Source: Denitratimonas tolerans
GTDB lineage: Bacteria; Pseudomonadota; Gammaproteobacteria; Xanthomonadales; Xanthomonadaceae
Reading direction: 5' to 3'
Assembly (NCBI RefSeq): GCF_037203605.1
Contig: NZ_JBBDHC010000004.1
Span: 124,001 to 188,000, forward strand
DNA: 64,000 bases
In this document: positions 1-8,813 of the stretch, piece after piece
Position numbering within the stretch: the first letter of the stretch is position 1
Layout: every line of letters starts with the position of its first letter
The notes under the pieces: generated by a model
What the model was told of the DNA's origin: nothing
Database searches by the model: none
The model's input: only the letters and a program-made list of their open reading frames with translations
Position numbers and translations under genes: made by a program

Positions 1-1
1 C

Positions 2-904
<903 letters not shown>

Positions 905-932
905 GTCTCTCAAACCCGGTGAAAAACCGCAG

Positions 933-956
933 CGGGGCGGTCGGAAGGTCGCCCCG
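933..956 (-). terminator. GC-rich hairpin between the convergent thiolase and cueR ends
   Basis: Inverted repeat with 7-bp arms CGGGGCG/CGCCCCG around a 10-nt loop. On the minus strand five U residues follow about 6 nt after the stem (the A run at 922-926), so it could end the copZ-cueR transcript. The plus-strand side lacks a U run. Weak as an intrinsic terminator. Confidence 0.35.
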
Positions 957-986
957 TCTGAGTTGCGGAAGCCGGCTGCGCTGCAA

Positions 987-1391
987 TCAGCGCGCAGTCT
1001 CCTCCCCGCCCGCCAGATCGTCGAGGATCGGACACTCCGGGCGCGCGTCGCCGTGGCAGTGTTCCAGCAGGTTCATCAGGGTGCGGCGCATGGCCTGCAT
1101 GGCCTCGATGCGGCGCGCGAGATCCTCTGCGTGTGCCTGCGTGATGCGCCGCACGCTGGCGGAGGCGCGGCGGCGGTTGCGCCACAGATCCAGCAGATCG
1201 GTGATTTCGCTCATGGAAAAACCGAGGTCGCGCGCCCGCTTGATGAAGCGCAGCGCATGCACGTCGGCCTCGCCGTACTGGCGATAGCCGGACTCGGTGC
1301 GGACGACCTGGCCGAGCAGTCCGAGCGATTCGTAGTGGCGCACCATCCTCGTCGAAACGCCGGAGGCACGCGCCGCATCGCCGATGTTCAC
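987..1391 (-). CDS. cueR: MerR-family copper-responsive regulator, CueR type
   Basis: A cytoplasmic MerR-type activator that bends copper-gene promoters when it binds Cu(I). The N-terminal winged helix starts NIGDAARASGVSTRMVRHYE; a long dimerisation helix follows. The C-terminal metal loop CHGDARPECPI keeps the two cysteines eight residues apart that bind Cu(I) in CueR. It lies 58 bp downstream of copZ in the same direction, and two matching operators sit between copZ and copA. The start is taken as GTG at 1391 because the family begins M-N-I; a GTG at 1412 would add seven residues, and neither has a good Shine-Dalgarno. Annotated length about 134 aa, normal for CueR. Confidence 0.9.
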   Translation of the reverse strand: MNIGDAARASGVSTRMVRHYESLGLLGQVVRTESGYRQYGEADVHALRFIKRARDLGFSMSEITDLLDLWRNRRRASASVRRITQAHAEDLARRIEAMQAMRRTLMNLLEHCHGDARPECPILDDLAGGEETAR

Positions 1392-1449
1392 CGGTTCGGC
1401 GGGAATTGCCACGACCGACGCGCGCGCCGATCCCCGGGCCCGCCTGCGG

Positions 1450-1650
1450 CTACTCGCCAACGTCATAGCCCTCGTCGCGGATCGCCCGGGCCAGCGTCTC
1501 GCGCGGCTGGCTGGACTGGACCACTTCGACGCGGTTCCGGCCGCGATCGATGCTGATCCGGGCTTGTGCATCCAGACGGCGGATGGCGCGGGTCACGGCC
1601 GCCTCGCAGTGGCCGCAGGTCATGCCGGTGACGGTGAAGACTTCGCTCAT
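1450..1650 (-). CDS. copZ: CopZ-like heavy-metal-associated copper chaperone
   Basis: A 66-residue single HMA domain with the Cu(I)-binding motif GMTCGHC near the N terminus (residues 9-15), the size of free-standing copper chaperones that hand Cu(I) to the CopA ATPase in the cytoplasm. The ATG at 1650 is preceded by GGAGAAAACC, a good ribosome site at correct spacing. It is the first gene of a leftward copZ-cueR unit that diverges from copA, and it has its own CueR-type promoter at 1689-1719. Confidence 0.93.
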   Translation of the reverse strand: MSEVFTVTGMTCGHCEAAVTRAIRRLDAQARISIDRGRNRVEVVQSSQPRETLARAIRDEGYDVGE

Positions 1651-1688
1651 GGTTTTCTCCGGGAATGGGGAATGGGAATTCGCTGAAC

Positions 1689-1719
1689 ATGGTGCGCCTT
1701 GCCATGATGTCAAGGTCAA
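1689..1719 (-). promoter_or_regulatory. CueR-type promoter/operator for copZ-cueR
   Basis: Read leftward, TTGACC (1719-1714) is followed after 19 bp by CACCAT (1694-1689). The long 19-bp spacer is filled by a dyad with CCTTG and CAAGG arms, the layout of MerR/CueR-activated promoters. Predicted transcription start is near 1682, giving copZ a leader of about 30 nt with its own ribosome site. Confidence 0.75.
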
Positions 1720-1736
1720 GCCTCTGTCGCGGTGAC

Positions 1737-1767
1737 TTGACCTTGCCACGGTGTCAGGGTTCAGACT
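1737..1767 (+). promoter_or_regulatory. CueR-type promoter/operator for copA
   Basis: TTGACC (1737-1742), a 19-bp spacer, then CAGACT (1762-1767). The spacer holds a 21-bp imperfect dyad (ACCTTGCCAC... GTGTCAGGGT) that resembles the known CueR site upstream of E. coli copA. The expected transcription start falls at or within a few bases of the copA ATG (1774), so copA mRNA is probably leaderless. Confidence 0.8.
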
Positions 1768-1773
1768 GCGCGC

Positions 1774-4032
1774 ATGGATGCGAAAACCGACCTGAATACC
1801 CTCGACCTTGGCATCGGCGGCATGACCTGCGCCTCGTGCGTGGCGCGGGTGGAGCGCGCCTTGAACAAGGTGTCCGGCGTGCACGACGCTGCCGTCAACC
1901 TCGCCACCGAAAGCGCGCGCATCACCTGGCGCGGTGAGGAAGACATGGTGCCGCTACTGCGCCGCGCGGTGCGCGATGCGGGCTACGAGCCGCGCGCGCC
2001 GGAAGCCGCCATCGATGCCGCCGATGCTTCCCCCTGGGCCGGCTTCGCACCGGTCGGCATCGGGCTTTTGCTGTGCGCCCCGCTGGTGCTGCCGATGCTG
2101 CTGATGCCGTTCGGCATCCATTGGATGCCGCCGGCATGGGTGCAATTCCTGCTGGCAACGCCGGTGCAGTTCTGGCTCGGCGCGCGCTTCTACCGCGCCG
2201 GCTGGCACGCCCTCAGGGCCGGTACCGGCAACATGGATCTGTTGGTCGCCATCGGCACCAGCGCGGCGTGGGCCATGTCGGTATGGCTGTGGCTGTTCTC
2301 GCCGCACGGCGAGCACGGCGGCCTGTATTTCGAAAGCGCCGCCGTCGTCGTGACCCTGGTGCTGCTGGGCAAGTGGCTGGAGGCGCGCGCCAAGCGCCAG
2401 ACCACCGCCGCGATCCGCGCCCTGCACGCGCTGCGCCCCGAACTCGCGCACCTGATCGACGTCGACGGCGGCGAGACCGACATTCCGGTGGACGAACTGC
2501 GCCCCGGCGACCGCCTCGCGGTACGTCCCGGTGAACGCGTTCCCGCCGACGGACGCGTGCTGGAAGGCGCAACCCAGGTGGACGAATCCATGCTGACGGG
2601 CGAACCGCTGCCGGTCGGCAAGCGCGTCGACGACCGGCTCACCGGCGGTTCGATCAACGGCGAGGGCCGCGTGGTGGTGGAAGTCACTGCCGCCGGCAGC
2701 GAAAGCGTGCTGGCGAACATCATCCGTCTGGTGGAAGACGCGCAGGCCGGCAAGGCGCCGGTACAGCGGCTGGTGGACAAGGTGTCGGCGGTGTTCGTGC
2801 CGCTGGTGATCCTGATCGGGCTGGCCACGTTCGGACTGTGGCTGTACCTGGACGCAGGCATCGAAACCGCGGTGATGCGCGCGGTCGCCGTGCTGGTGAT
2901 CGCCTGCCCCTGCGCGCTGGGCCTGGCGACACCGACCGCGATCATGGCCGGCACCGGCGTGGCGGCGAAGTTCGGCATCCTGATCAAGGATGCCGAGGCG
3001 CTGGAAATCGCCCACCGCGTGCGCACCGTGGCCTTCGACAAGACCGGCACCCTCACCCGCGGCCGGCCGCGGCTGCTTGCGTTCTCTCCGGCCCCCGAGG
3101 TGGATGCCGACGCGGCACTGGCGCTGGCGGCCAGCCTGCAGGGCGGCAGCGAACACCCGCTGGCGCGTGCCGTGATCGAAGCCGCCCGTGCTCGCGGCCT
3201 CGAACTCGAAGCGCCGCGCGAGGTGCTCGCCGTGCCCGGACGTGGAACGCAGGGGCGCGTCGGCGAACGCCCGCTGCTCCTCGGTAGCCTGCGCTGGATG
3301 GGCGAACTGGGCGCGGCACTCGACGCCCTGCCCGTTCCGCCCGACGCCCGCGCCGCCACGCTTTCAGTGCTGGCCGAATCCGGCGCGCCGGGCGCTGCGC
3401 CCCGCGCGCTGGCGCTGCTGGTCTTCGGCGACGAACCCAAATCCGAAGCGCGCGAGGCCATCGCGCAGCTGCACGCCGCCGGCATCCGCACCGTGATGAT
3501 CTCCGGCGACAACCGCGCCGCGGCCGAGGCCATGGCGCGACGCCTGGGCATGGATCCGGACGCGGGCGAAGTCATGGCCGAGGTGTTGCCCGGCGACAAG
3601 GCCGACGCGGTGAAACGCCTCAAGGCCGGAGGTCACGTCGTGGCGATGGTGGGCGATGGCGTCAACGATGCCCCGGCGCTGGCCGCGGCCGACGTCGGCA
3701 TGGCCATGGGCAGCGGCACCGATGTGGCCATGCACGCCGCCGGCATCACCCTGATGCGCGGCGATCTGCGACTCGTCGCCGCCGCGCTCGACATCTCGCA
3801 CCGCACCGTCGCCAAGATCCGCCAGAACCTTTTCTGGGCCTTCATCTACAACGTCATCGGCATTCCGCTGGCGGCCCTGGGCTACCTCAGTCCGGTGCTG
3901 GCCGGTGCCGCGATGGCGCTCTCGTCGGTCAGCGTCACCAGCAACGCGCTACTGCTGCGGCGCTGGCGGTCTCCGGTGGCAAGCGGCTATGGTGACAGGC
4001 TGTCCGGTTCACGTTCGAGGCTCCCGCTATGA
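1774..4032 (+). CDS. copA: Cu(I)-exporting P1B-type ATPase
   Basis: A 752-residue inner-membrane pump that exports Cu(I) to the periplasm. It has one N-terminal HMA domain (GGMTCASC, residues 15-22), the P1B membrane core with the CPC metal site in ACPCALGLATPT, the phosphorylation motif DKTGTLT, the GGSEHPLA nucleotide-site histidine, and the hinge GDGVNDAPAL. The last 20 residues are a Ser/Arg-rich tail. There is no Shine-Dalgarno ahead of the ATG, in keeping with a leaderless transcript from the CueR promoter just upstream. Its TGA overlaps the ATG of frmA by four bases, suggesting translational coupling. Confidence 0.97.
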   Translation: MDAKTDLNTLDLGIGGMTCASCVARVERALNKVSGVHDAAVNLATESARITWRGEEDMVPLLRRAVRDAGYEPRAPEAAIDAADASPWAGFAPVGIGLLLCAPLVLPMLLMPFGIHWMPPAWVQFLLATPVQFWLGARFYRAGWHALRAGTGNMDLLVAIGTSAAWAMSVWLWLFSPHGEHGGLYFESAAVVVTLVLLGKWLEARAKRQTTAAIRALHALRPELAHLIDVDGGETDIPVDELRPGDRLAVRPGERVPADGRVLEGATQVDESMLTGEPLPVGKRVDDRLTGGSINGEGRVVVEVTAAGSESVLANIIRLVEDAQAGKAPVQRLVDKVSAVFVPLVILIGLATFGLWLYLDAGIETAVMRAVAVLVIACPCALGLATPTAIMAGTGVAAKFGILIKDAEALEIAHRVRTVAFDKTGTLTRGRPRLLAFSPAPEVDADAALALAASLQGGSEHPLARAVIEAARARGLELEAPREVLAVPGRGTQGRVGERPLLLGSLRWMGELGAALDALPVPPDARAATLSVLAESGAPGAAPRALALLVFGDEPKSEAREAIAQLHAAGIRTVMISGDNRAAAEAMARRLGMDPDAGEVMAEVLPGDKADAVKRLKAGGHVVAMVGDGVNDAPALAAADVGMAMGSGTDVAMHAAGITLMRGDLRLVAAALDISHRTVAKIRQNLFWAFIYNVIGIPLAALGYLSPVLAGAAMALSSVSVTSNALLLRRWRSPVASGYGDRLSGSRSRLPL

Positions 4033-5138
4033 AATCCCGCGCCGCCGTCGCTTTCGCCGCAGGCGAACCCCTCAAGATCGTCGAGATCGACGTCGCGCCG
4101 CCGCGCAAGGGCGAAGTGCTGGTCCACATCACCCACACCGGCGTCTGCCACACCGACGCCTTCACGCTCTCCGGCGACGATCCGGAAGGCCTGTTCCCCG
4201 TCGTGCTCGGCCACGAGGGCGCGGGCATCGTGGTCGAGGTGGGCGAGGGCGTGACCAGCGTCAAGCCCGGCGACCACGTGATCCCGCTCTACACCGCCGA
4301 GTGCGGCGAATGCCTGTTCTGCAAGAGCGGCAAGACCAACCTGTGCGTGGCCGTGCGCGCCACCCAGGGCAAGGGCGTGATGCCCGACGGCAGCACCCGG
4401 TTCAGCTACAAGGGCCAGCCGGTCTACCACTACATGGGCTGCTCGACCTTCGCCGAGCACACCGTCGTCGCCGAGGTCTCGCTGGCCAAGGTGAACCCCG
4501 AGGCCAACCCGGAGCACACCTGCCTGCTCGGCTGCGGCGTGACCACCGGCATCGGCGCGGTGCACAACACGGCGAAGGTTCAGGAAGGCGACAGCGTGGC
4601 CGTGTTCGGCCTCGGCGCGATCGGCCTGGCCGTGATCCAGGGCGCGAAGCAGGCGAAGGCGGGCCGCATCATCGCCATCGACACCAACCCGGCCAAGTTC
4701 GAGCTGGCCCGGCAGATGGGCGCCACCGAGTGCGTGAACCCGAAGGACCACGACAAGCCGATCCAGGAAGTAATCGTCGGCATGACCGGCTGGGGCGTGG
4801 ACCACAGCTTCGAGTGCATCGGCAACGTCGAGGTGATGCGCGCGGCGCTGGAGTGCGCGCACCGCGGCTGGGGCCAGAGCGTGATCATCGGCGTGGCCGG
4901 CGCGGGCAAGGAGATCAGCACCCGTCCGTTCCAGCTGGTCACCGGCCGCAAGTGGATGGGCACCGCCTTCGGCGGCGTGAAGGGCCGCACCCAGCTGCCG
5001 GGCATGGTCGAGGACGCGATGAAGGGCGAGATCGAACTGGCGCCCTTCGTCACCCACACCCTGCCGCTGGAGCGCATCAACGAGGCCTTCGAGCTGATGC
5101 ATGAAGGCAAGTCGATCCGCACGGTGATCCGCTACTGA
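4029..5138 (+). CDS. frmA: S-(hydroxymethyl)glutathione dehydrogenase, class III alcohol dehydrogenase
   Basis: A 369-residue zinc-dependent medium-chain dehydrogenase that oxidises S-hydroxymethylglutathione (from formaldehyde and glutathione) to S-formylglutathione with NAD+. Seen: GVCHTDAFTLSG with the catalytic-zinc cysteine, GHEGAGIVVEVGEGV, the structural-zinc cluster CGECLFCKSGKTNLC, and the Rossmann motif GLGAIGLAVIQGAK. Length matches the family. It starts inside the last codons of copA (ATGA overlap) and is followed by fghA, which hydrolyses its product. No FrmR-type repressor is present, so copper-linked expression through read-through from the copA promoter is possible. Confidence 0.97.
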   Translation: MKSRAAVAFAAGEPLKIVEIDVAPPRKGEVLVHITHTGVCHTDAFTLSGDDPEGLFPVVLGHEGAGIVVEVGEGVTSVKPGDHVIPLYTAECGECLFCKSGKTNLCVAVRATQGKGVMPDGSTRFSYKGQPVYHYMGCSTFAEHTVVAEVSLAKVNPEANPEHTCLLGCGVTTGIGAVHNTAKVQEGDSVAVFGLGAIGLAVIQGAKQAKAGRIIAIDTNPAKFELARQMGATECVNPKDHDKPIQEVIVGMTGWGVDHSFECIGNVEVMRAALECAHRGWGQSVIIGVAGAGKEISTRPFQLVTGRKWMGTAFGGVKGRTQLPGMVEDAMKGEIELAPFVTHTLPLERINEAFELMHEGKSIRTVIRY

Positions 5139-5168
5139 GCGCATGCTCCCACCGGTCCGGCCACCACC

Positions 5169-5238
5169 TGTAGGAGCGGCTACAGCCGCGACAGGGGAGT
5201 CGGCCCAACCATGTTCGCGGCCGTGGCCGCTCCTACAG
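5169..5238. repeat. REP-like inverted pair between frmA and fghA
   Basis: Two copies of a short palindromic element face each other: CTGTAGGAGCGGCTACAGCC at 5169 and the reverse complement of its core (GGCCGCTCCTACAG) ending at 5238. The GTAGGAGCGGC core is the kind of REP sequence widespread between genes of Xanthomonadaceae and Pseudomonas. Transcribed, the pair would fold into a long hairpin in the frmA-fghA mRNA. Confidence 0.75.
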
Positions 5239-5256
5239 AGTCTGATGAGGTGTGTC

Positions 5257-6087
5257 TTGGAAAGAATCGAACACCGCGCATGCTTCGGCGGCTGGCAGGA
5301 CGTCTACCGCCACCGCTCCGAGGTCCTGGGCTGCGACATGACCGTGGGCGTGTACTTCCCGCCGCAGGCGGAGAAGGGCCCCTGCCCGGTGCTGTACTGG
5401 CTCTCGGGCCTGACCTGCACCGAGCAGAACTTCATCACCAAGGCCGGCGCACAGCGCTACGCCGCCGAGCACGGGATCATCCTCGTCGCCCCGGACACCA
5501 GCCCGCGCGGCAACGACGTCGCAGACGCCGAGGGCTACGACCTGGGCAAGGGCGCGGGCTTCTACGTCAACGCCACGCAGGAGCCCTGGGCGAAGCACTA
5601 CCGCATGTACGACTACATCGTCGATGAGCTCCCGGCCTGGGTGGAAGCGGACCCGGCCGCCAGCGATGCGCGCGCGATCAGCGGCCATTCGATGGGCGGC
5701 CACGGCGCGCTGACCATCGCGCTGAAGAACCCGGGGCGCTATCGCAGCGTCTCGGCGTTTTCCCCCATCGTCGCACCCTCGCAGGTGCCGTGGGGCGAAA
5801 AGGCGCTGGCTGCCTACCTCGGCCCGGATCGCGCGGCCTGGGCACAGTACGACGCCACCGAACTGGTCAAATCGGCCACGGAAAAGCTGCCGATCCTGAT
5901 CGACCAGGGCCAGGCCGACGAATTCCTCGATGCCCAGCTCAGGCCGCAGCTGTTCCAGGCCGCTTGCGAGGCGGTCGACCACCCGCTGCTGCTGCGCATG
6001 CAGCCCGGCTACGACCACAGCTACTACTTCATCGCCAGCTTCATCGGCGAGCACATCGCGCACCACGCCGCCGCGCTGCGCGCCTGA
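5257..6087 (+). CDS. fghA: S-formylglutathione hydrolase
   Basis: A 276-residue esterase-D family serine hydrolase that releases formate and glutathione from S-formylglutathione, the second step after FrmA. It shows LSGLTCTEQNF (oxyanion region), the nucleophile elbow GHSMGGHGA, an aspartate in DQGQADEFL and the C-terminal GYDHSYYF histidine. The start is set at TTG 5257 (LERIEHRACFGGWQ), which matches the family N terminus and has GAGG six bases upstream; an in-frame ATG at 5245 would add four residues and has no ribosome site. The REP-like pair lies just upstream. Confidence 0.95.
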   Translation: MERIEHRACFGGWQDVYRHRSEVLGCDMTVGVYFPPQAEKGPCPVLYWLSGLTCTEQNFITKAGAQRYAAEHGIILVAPDTSPRGNDVADAEGYDLGKGAGFYVNATQEPWAKHYRMYDYIVDELPAWVEADPAASDARAISGHSMGGHGALTIALKNPGRYRSVSAFSPIVAPSQVPWGEKALAAYLGPDRAAWAQYDATELVKSATEKLPILIDQGQADEFLDAQLRPQLFQAACEAVDHPLLLRMQPGYDHSYYFIASFIGEHIAHHAAALRA

Positions 6088-6173
6088 GCGCGCGCCTTGC
6101 AGGGTGGGCGCGATGCCGTATACTTCCGCGCTCGCCACGGCACCGGCGTCACGCGCCGCGGCAAGCACATCAC

Positions 6174-6478
6174 GCCCGAGTGGTGGAATTGGTAGACGCA
6201 GAGGACTCAGACAATTTGAGCCCTTCGAGGGAAACCTTGGAGGTGAAGCCCGTCAAACTCGGTGAAGGCCCTGGATCCGTTCCGAGCTGATGCCGAGCCA
6301 AGCCCGAAGCCCGCTTCGGGAAGGTGTAGAGAGCAGACGGCGGGCACCTAAAGCCGCAAGGTCAAGGTGAAGGCGTGCTCCAGACCACGAACGTCTGAAC
6401 GGACGGCGGCGAAAGCCGAAGTGGGATGAAAATCCTCCGCCGCAAGGCTTGTCGGTTCGAGTCCGACCTCGGGCACCA
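6174..6478 (+). tRNA. tRNA-Leu(CAA), interrupted by a group I intron
   Basis: Exon 1 is 6174-6208 and exon 2 is 6429-6478. The acceptor arms GCCCGAG (6174-6180) and CTCGGGC (6468-6474) pair; discriminator A and encoded CCA follow (6475-6478). The D-arm sequence GGTGGAATTGGTAGAC is leucine-type. Joining the exons gives anticodon stem GAGGA/TCCTC with loop CTCAAAA, that is anticodon CAA, a long class II variable arm (GCC-GCAA-GGC) and T arm GTCGG-TTCGAGT-CCGAC. The intron falls between anticodon positions 34 and 35, the position known for cyanobacterial tRNA-Leu(UAA) introns. Confidence 0.93.
6209..6428 (+). other. Group I (IC3-like) self-splicing intron inside tRNA-Leu(CAA)
   Basis: The 220-nt intron begins right after C34 and ends in G (6428), as group I introns do. 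An internal guide at 6215-6220 (TTTGAG) pairs GAG with exon CTC (P1) and TTT with the first three A of exon 2 (P10). P2 is CTTCGAGG/CCTTGGAG capped by a GAAA tetraloop (6223-6242). The catalytic core resembles the Azoarcus tRNA-Ile intron as I remember it (GCCGAGCCAAGC, AAGGTGTAGAGA, ACGGC, ACCTAA, GGTGAAGGC), with compensating changes in P3 (GCCCGUC/GACGGCGGGC) and P7 (GAGCA/UGCUC). P9 also ends in a GAAA loop. No endonuclease reading frame. The splice-site pair is C-G instead of the usual U-G. Confidence 0.93.
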
Positions 6479-6521
6479 ACATGCTGGCCGCAGCCGTCCG
6501 CAGGCGTCCGGTCTGAACATG

Positions 6522-6546
6522 AAAACCCCCGCTACGGCGGGGTTTT
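6522..6546. terminator. Bidirectional intrinsic terminator between tRNA-Leu and dapB
   Basis: AAAACCCC and GGGGTTTT arms around a short CG-rich centre, followed by T runs on the plus strand and by the A-run complement on the minus strand. It would end both the tRNA transcript and the leftward dapB transcript. Confidence 0.85.
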
Positions 6547-6576
6547 TTGTTGCTTTGCTGTCCGCTGCCATCCGCC

Positions 6577-7317
6577 CTAAGCCCCCCGACCGGTCATTCC
6601 GGACAACAGGTCGATTACCCGGTAGCGGCCGGGCGCTCGATGCGCGAGGGCGCTGGCGCAGTGCAGTGCGCCGCGGGCGAATATGTCGCGGTGGGTGGCG
6701 CGATGGATGAGTTCGATGCGCTCGCCCGCGCCGGTGAACTGCACCAGGTGTTCGCCGACGATGTCGCCGGCGCGCAGACTGGCGTAGTGCGGGGCCGCGC
6801 CGCCGCCTTCGACGATGGATTCGCCCAGCGCCAGCGCGGTGCCTGATGGCGCGTCCTTCTTGTGGACGTGGTGGGTTTCCACGATGTCGCGATGCCACTG
6901 CGGCAGGGCTGCGGCGGCGCGGCGGACGAGGTCTTGCAGCACCGCCACGCCGAGGCTGAAGTTCGCGGCCCAGAGCACGGGAATCCGGGCGGCCGCTTCG
7001 TCCAGTCGCGCCAGCTGGTGCGAATCGAGCCCGGTGGTGCCGCTGACGAAGGCGGCCCCCTGCGCGAGGCAGCGATCCAGCACGCGATCGAATCCCGCCG
7101 GCAGGCTGAAGTCGATGCAGGCCTCGAACGCCGGCAGCGACGCAAGCTCGCCTGCGGCAAATCCCGGCACGCCGGCGATGTGCGGCGCTTCGCTTCCGGC
7201 CACGGCGGCGACCAGCCGCAGCGCAGGCGCTTCCGCGCACAGCCGCACCAGCGCCTGCCCCATGCGGCCGGAAGCGCCGTGGATCACGAGCCGGACGGGC
7301 GAGTCGGCTGCGGCCAT
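6577..7317 (-). CDS. dapB: 4-hydroxy-tetrahydrodipicolinate reductase
   Basis: A 246-residue NAD(P)H-dependent reductase of the diaminopimelate/lysine pathway. Seen: nucleotide-binding VIHGASGRMGQALV at the N terminus, GTTG in the central domain, the catalytic HHVHKKDAPSGTAL motif carrying the histidines, lysine and substrate-binding loop, and a FTGAGERIELIHRATHR segment near the C terminus. Slightly shorter than E. coli DapB (273 aa). The ATG at 7317 gives the proper N terminus; the frame stays open far upstream but that part overlaps the FHA gene and is not family-like. It follows the FHA gene by 47 bp. Confidence 0.96.
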   Translation of the reverse strand: MAAADSPVRLVIHGASGRMGQALVRLCAEAPALRLVAAVAGSEAPHIAGVPGFAAGELASLPAFEACIDFSLPAGFDRVLDRCLAQGAAFVSGTTGLDSHQLARLDEAAARIPVLWAANFSLGVAVLQDLVRRAAAALPQWHRDIVETHHVHKKDAPSGTALALGESIVEGGGAAPHYASLRAGDIVGEHLVQFTGAGERIELIHRATHRDIFARGALHCASALAHRAPGRYRVIDLLSGMTGRGA

Positions 7318-7364
7318 CCGGTCAGTTCCGCCGGGCTTTTGGGTGCGCGCCGGGCGGGCCACGT

Positions 7365-8216
7365 CTAGCGCGGGCCCCAGAACAGTATTCCCGCCAGCGC
7401 CGCAGCAATGGCACAGGCTGCGGCCAGCAGCCACCATGCGCTCGGGCCGGTCGACGATGCCGGTGCCGGTGCCGGTGCCGCTTCCGGCACGGATGCCGGC
7501 ACCACGGGAATCGCAGGCATCGCCTGGGTGATGGGACGCTGGCGCGACAGTGCGCCTCCGCCGCGCGGCGGTAGGCCGGGAGCCTCGATCACGAAGCGGT
7601 GCGGATCGATCGCGATCTGGTCGCCCGGATGCAGGATCGCGTTCTCGACCAGCATGCCGTTGACCTTCAGGCGTTGCCCGGGCGCTTCGGCACGCAGCAC
7701 GATGCGATCGCCGTGCAGCTCCACGCGGGCGTGGTGCGGCGCGACATCGGCCGATTCGATCCGGATGTCGGCATCGTCGGCCGAGCCGATCACCAGGTCC
7801 GAAGTGAGGGCAAAGGTGTGGCCGTGGGACAGGCCCGATACGCCGCGCAGCACGGCGCGCGATGCGGCAACGCGCAGCGCACCGTCCATCGGTGCGCTGC
7901 GGCGCGGCGGCAGGAGCGGCGTGGAGGGATCGTCTTCGAGCAGCACGCTGAACTGCACCCGCCCCATGCTCACGATGTCTCCCGGGCGCAACATCGCGCA
8001 TTCGCGCACGGGCCTGGCGTTGACGTGGATCGGGGCGGCACCGTCTTCCAGCCGCAGCCACAGCCCGCGCTGCGGATCGACCGAGAGCGTCGCGTGATGT
8101 GGCAGCCAGTCAGCATCTCGCACCCGGATGTCGCACTCCTCGCTGACACCCACGCGATAGTCCCCTGCCTGCAAGGTTGCATCCGGATGGTCTCGGCCGG
8201 GAAATACCAGGCGCAT
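7365..8216 (-). CDS. Double-FHA-domain membrane-anchored protein
   Basis: A 283-residue protein with two forkhead-associated phosphopeptide-binding folds. The first (about residues 18-95) has YRVGVSEECDIRVRD and the second (about 135-210) DLVIGSADDADIRIESADVA, both with the strand pattern and HHA turn of FHA domains. A Pro/Ala-rich linker follows, then one C-terminal hydrophobic segment (WWLLAAACAIAAALAGILFW), so the FHA domains should face the cytoplasm on a tail anchor. No kinase or secretion genes lie nearby, so the partner is unknown. FHA assignment is solid; function is not inferable. Confidence 0.8.
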   Translation of the reverse strand: MRLVFPGRDHPDATLQAGDYRVGVSEECDIRVRDADWLPHHATLSVDPQRGLWLRLEDGAAPIHVNARPVRECAMLRPGDIVSMGRVQFSVLLEDDPSTPLLPPRRSAPMDGALRVAASRAVLRGVSGLSHGHTFALTSDLVIGSADDADIRIESADVAPHHARVELHGDRIVLRAEAPGQRLKVNGMLVENAILHPGDQIAIDPHRFVIEAPGLPPRGGGALSRQRPITQAMPAIPVVPASVPEAAPAPAPASSTGPSAWWLLAAACAIAAALAGILFWGPR

Positions 8217-8393
8217 TCAGTGCTCTCCGCAGTTCGACCGGAACTTTAGCGCGGTTGCCGCATCAGGTCACGAAAAAGCCGCCGCCGGGATCGCCAATGC
8301 TCTCAGCACCTGTCTGTCGCCAATGTTCCCGCACCCATTGGCATCCGGGCGCTGCCGGAACACAATCCGCGCACCCCGACCTTTCCGCACGCC

Positions 8394-8669
8394 ATGCCCA
8401 GCATCGACATCCGCCACCCGCATTGCCAGAGTCACGACGACGCCCGCGCAGCCGTCGAGCACGTTGCCGAAAAAATCCAGGAGCGGTTCTCGATCGACTG
8501 CGCCTGGAACGGCGACGCGCTCGAGTTCAACCGTTCCGGGGTCGAAGGAGAGATCCGGCTGCTGCCCAGCGAGGTGCATGTCGTCATGCGCCTGGGCTTC
8601 ATGCTTTCCATGCTGCGCGGGCCGATCGAAAGCGAAATCCGGCGCTATCTGGAGCGCGAGTTCAGCTGA
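8394..8669 (+). CDS. Polyhydroxyalkanoic acid system family protein
   Basis: A 91-residue protein resembling the PHA_gran_rgn family (putative polyhydroxyalkanoate system proteins). The N-terminal IDIRHPH and VEHVAEKIQERFSIDCAWNGD and the following EGEIRLLPSEVHVVMRLGFM are typical; it ends shortly after a helical LRGPIESEIRRYLEREF. No PHA synthase or depolymerase gene is within the window, so a granule role is only a family label. It stands alone between a leftward FHA gene and a rightward patatin gene. Confidence 0.8.
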   Translation: MPSIDIRHPHCQSHDDARAAVEHVAEKIQERFSIDCAWNGDALEFNRSGVEGEIRLLPSEVHVVMRLGFMLSMLRGPIESEIRRYLEREFS

Positions 8670-8813
8670 GGCGTCCTGCGCCGCACGCGCCTTGCGCCTG
8701 CGCATCGCGGGTTGCGGCGCGGCACGTCGCGCCGAAGCGGTGCGACAAGGCGACGCTCCAGTCGACGGTCTGCTCCAATCGGTTCGGGCTAGAATCGGAA
8801 GAGTCCGATTTCC

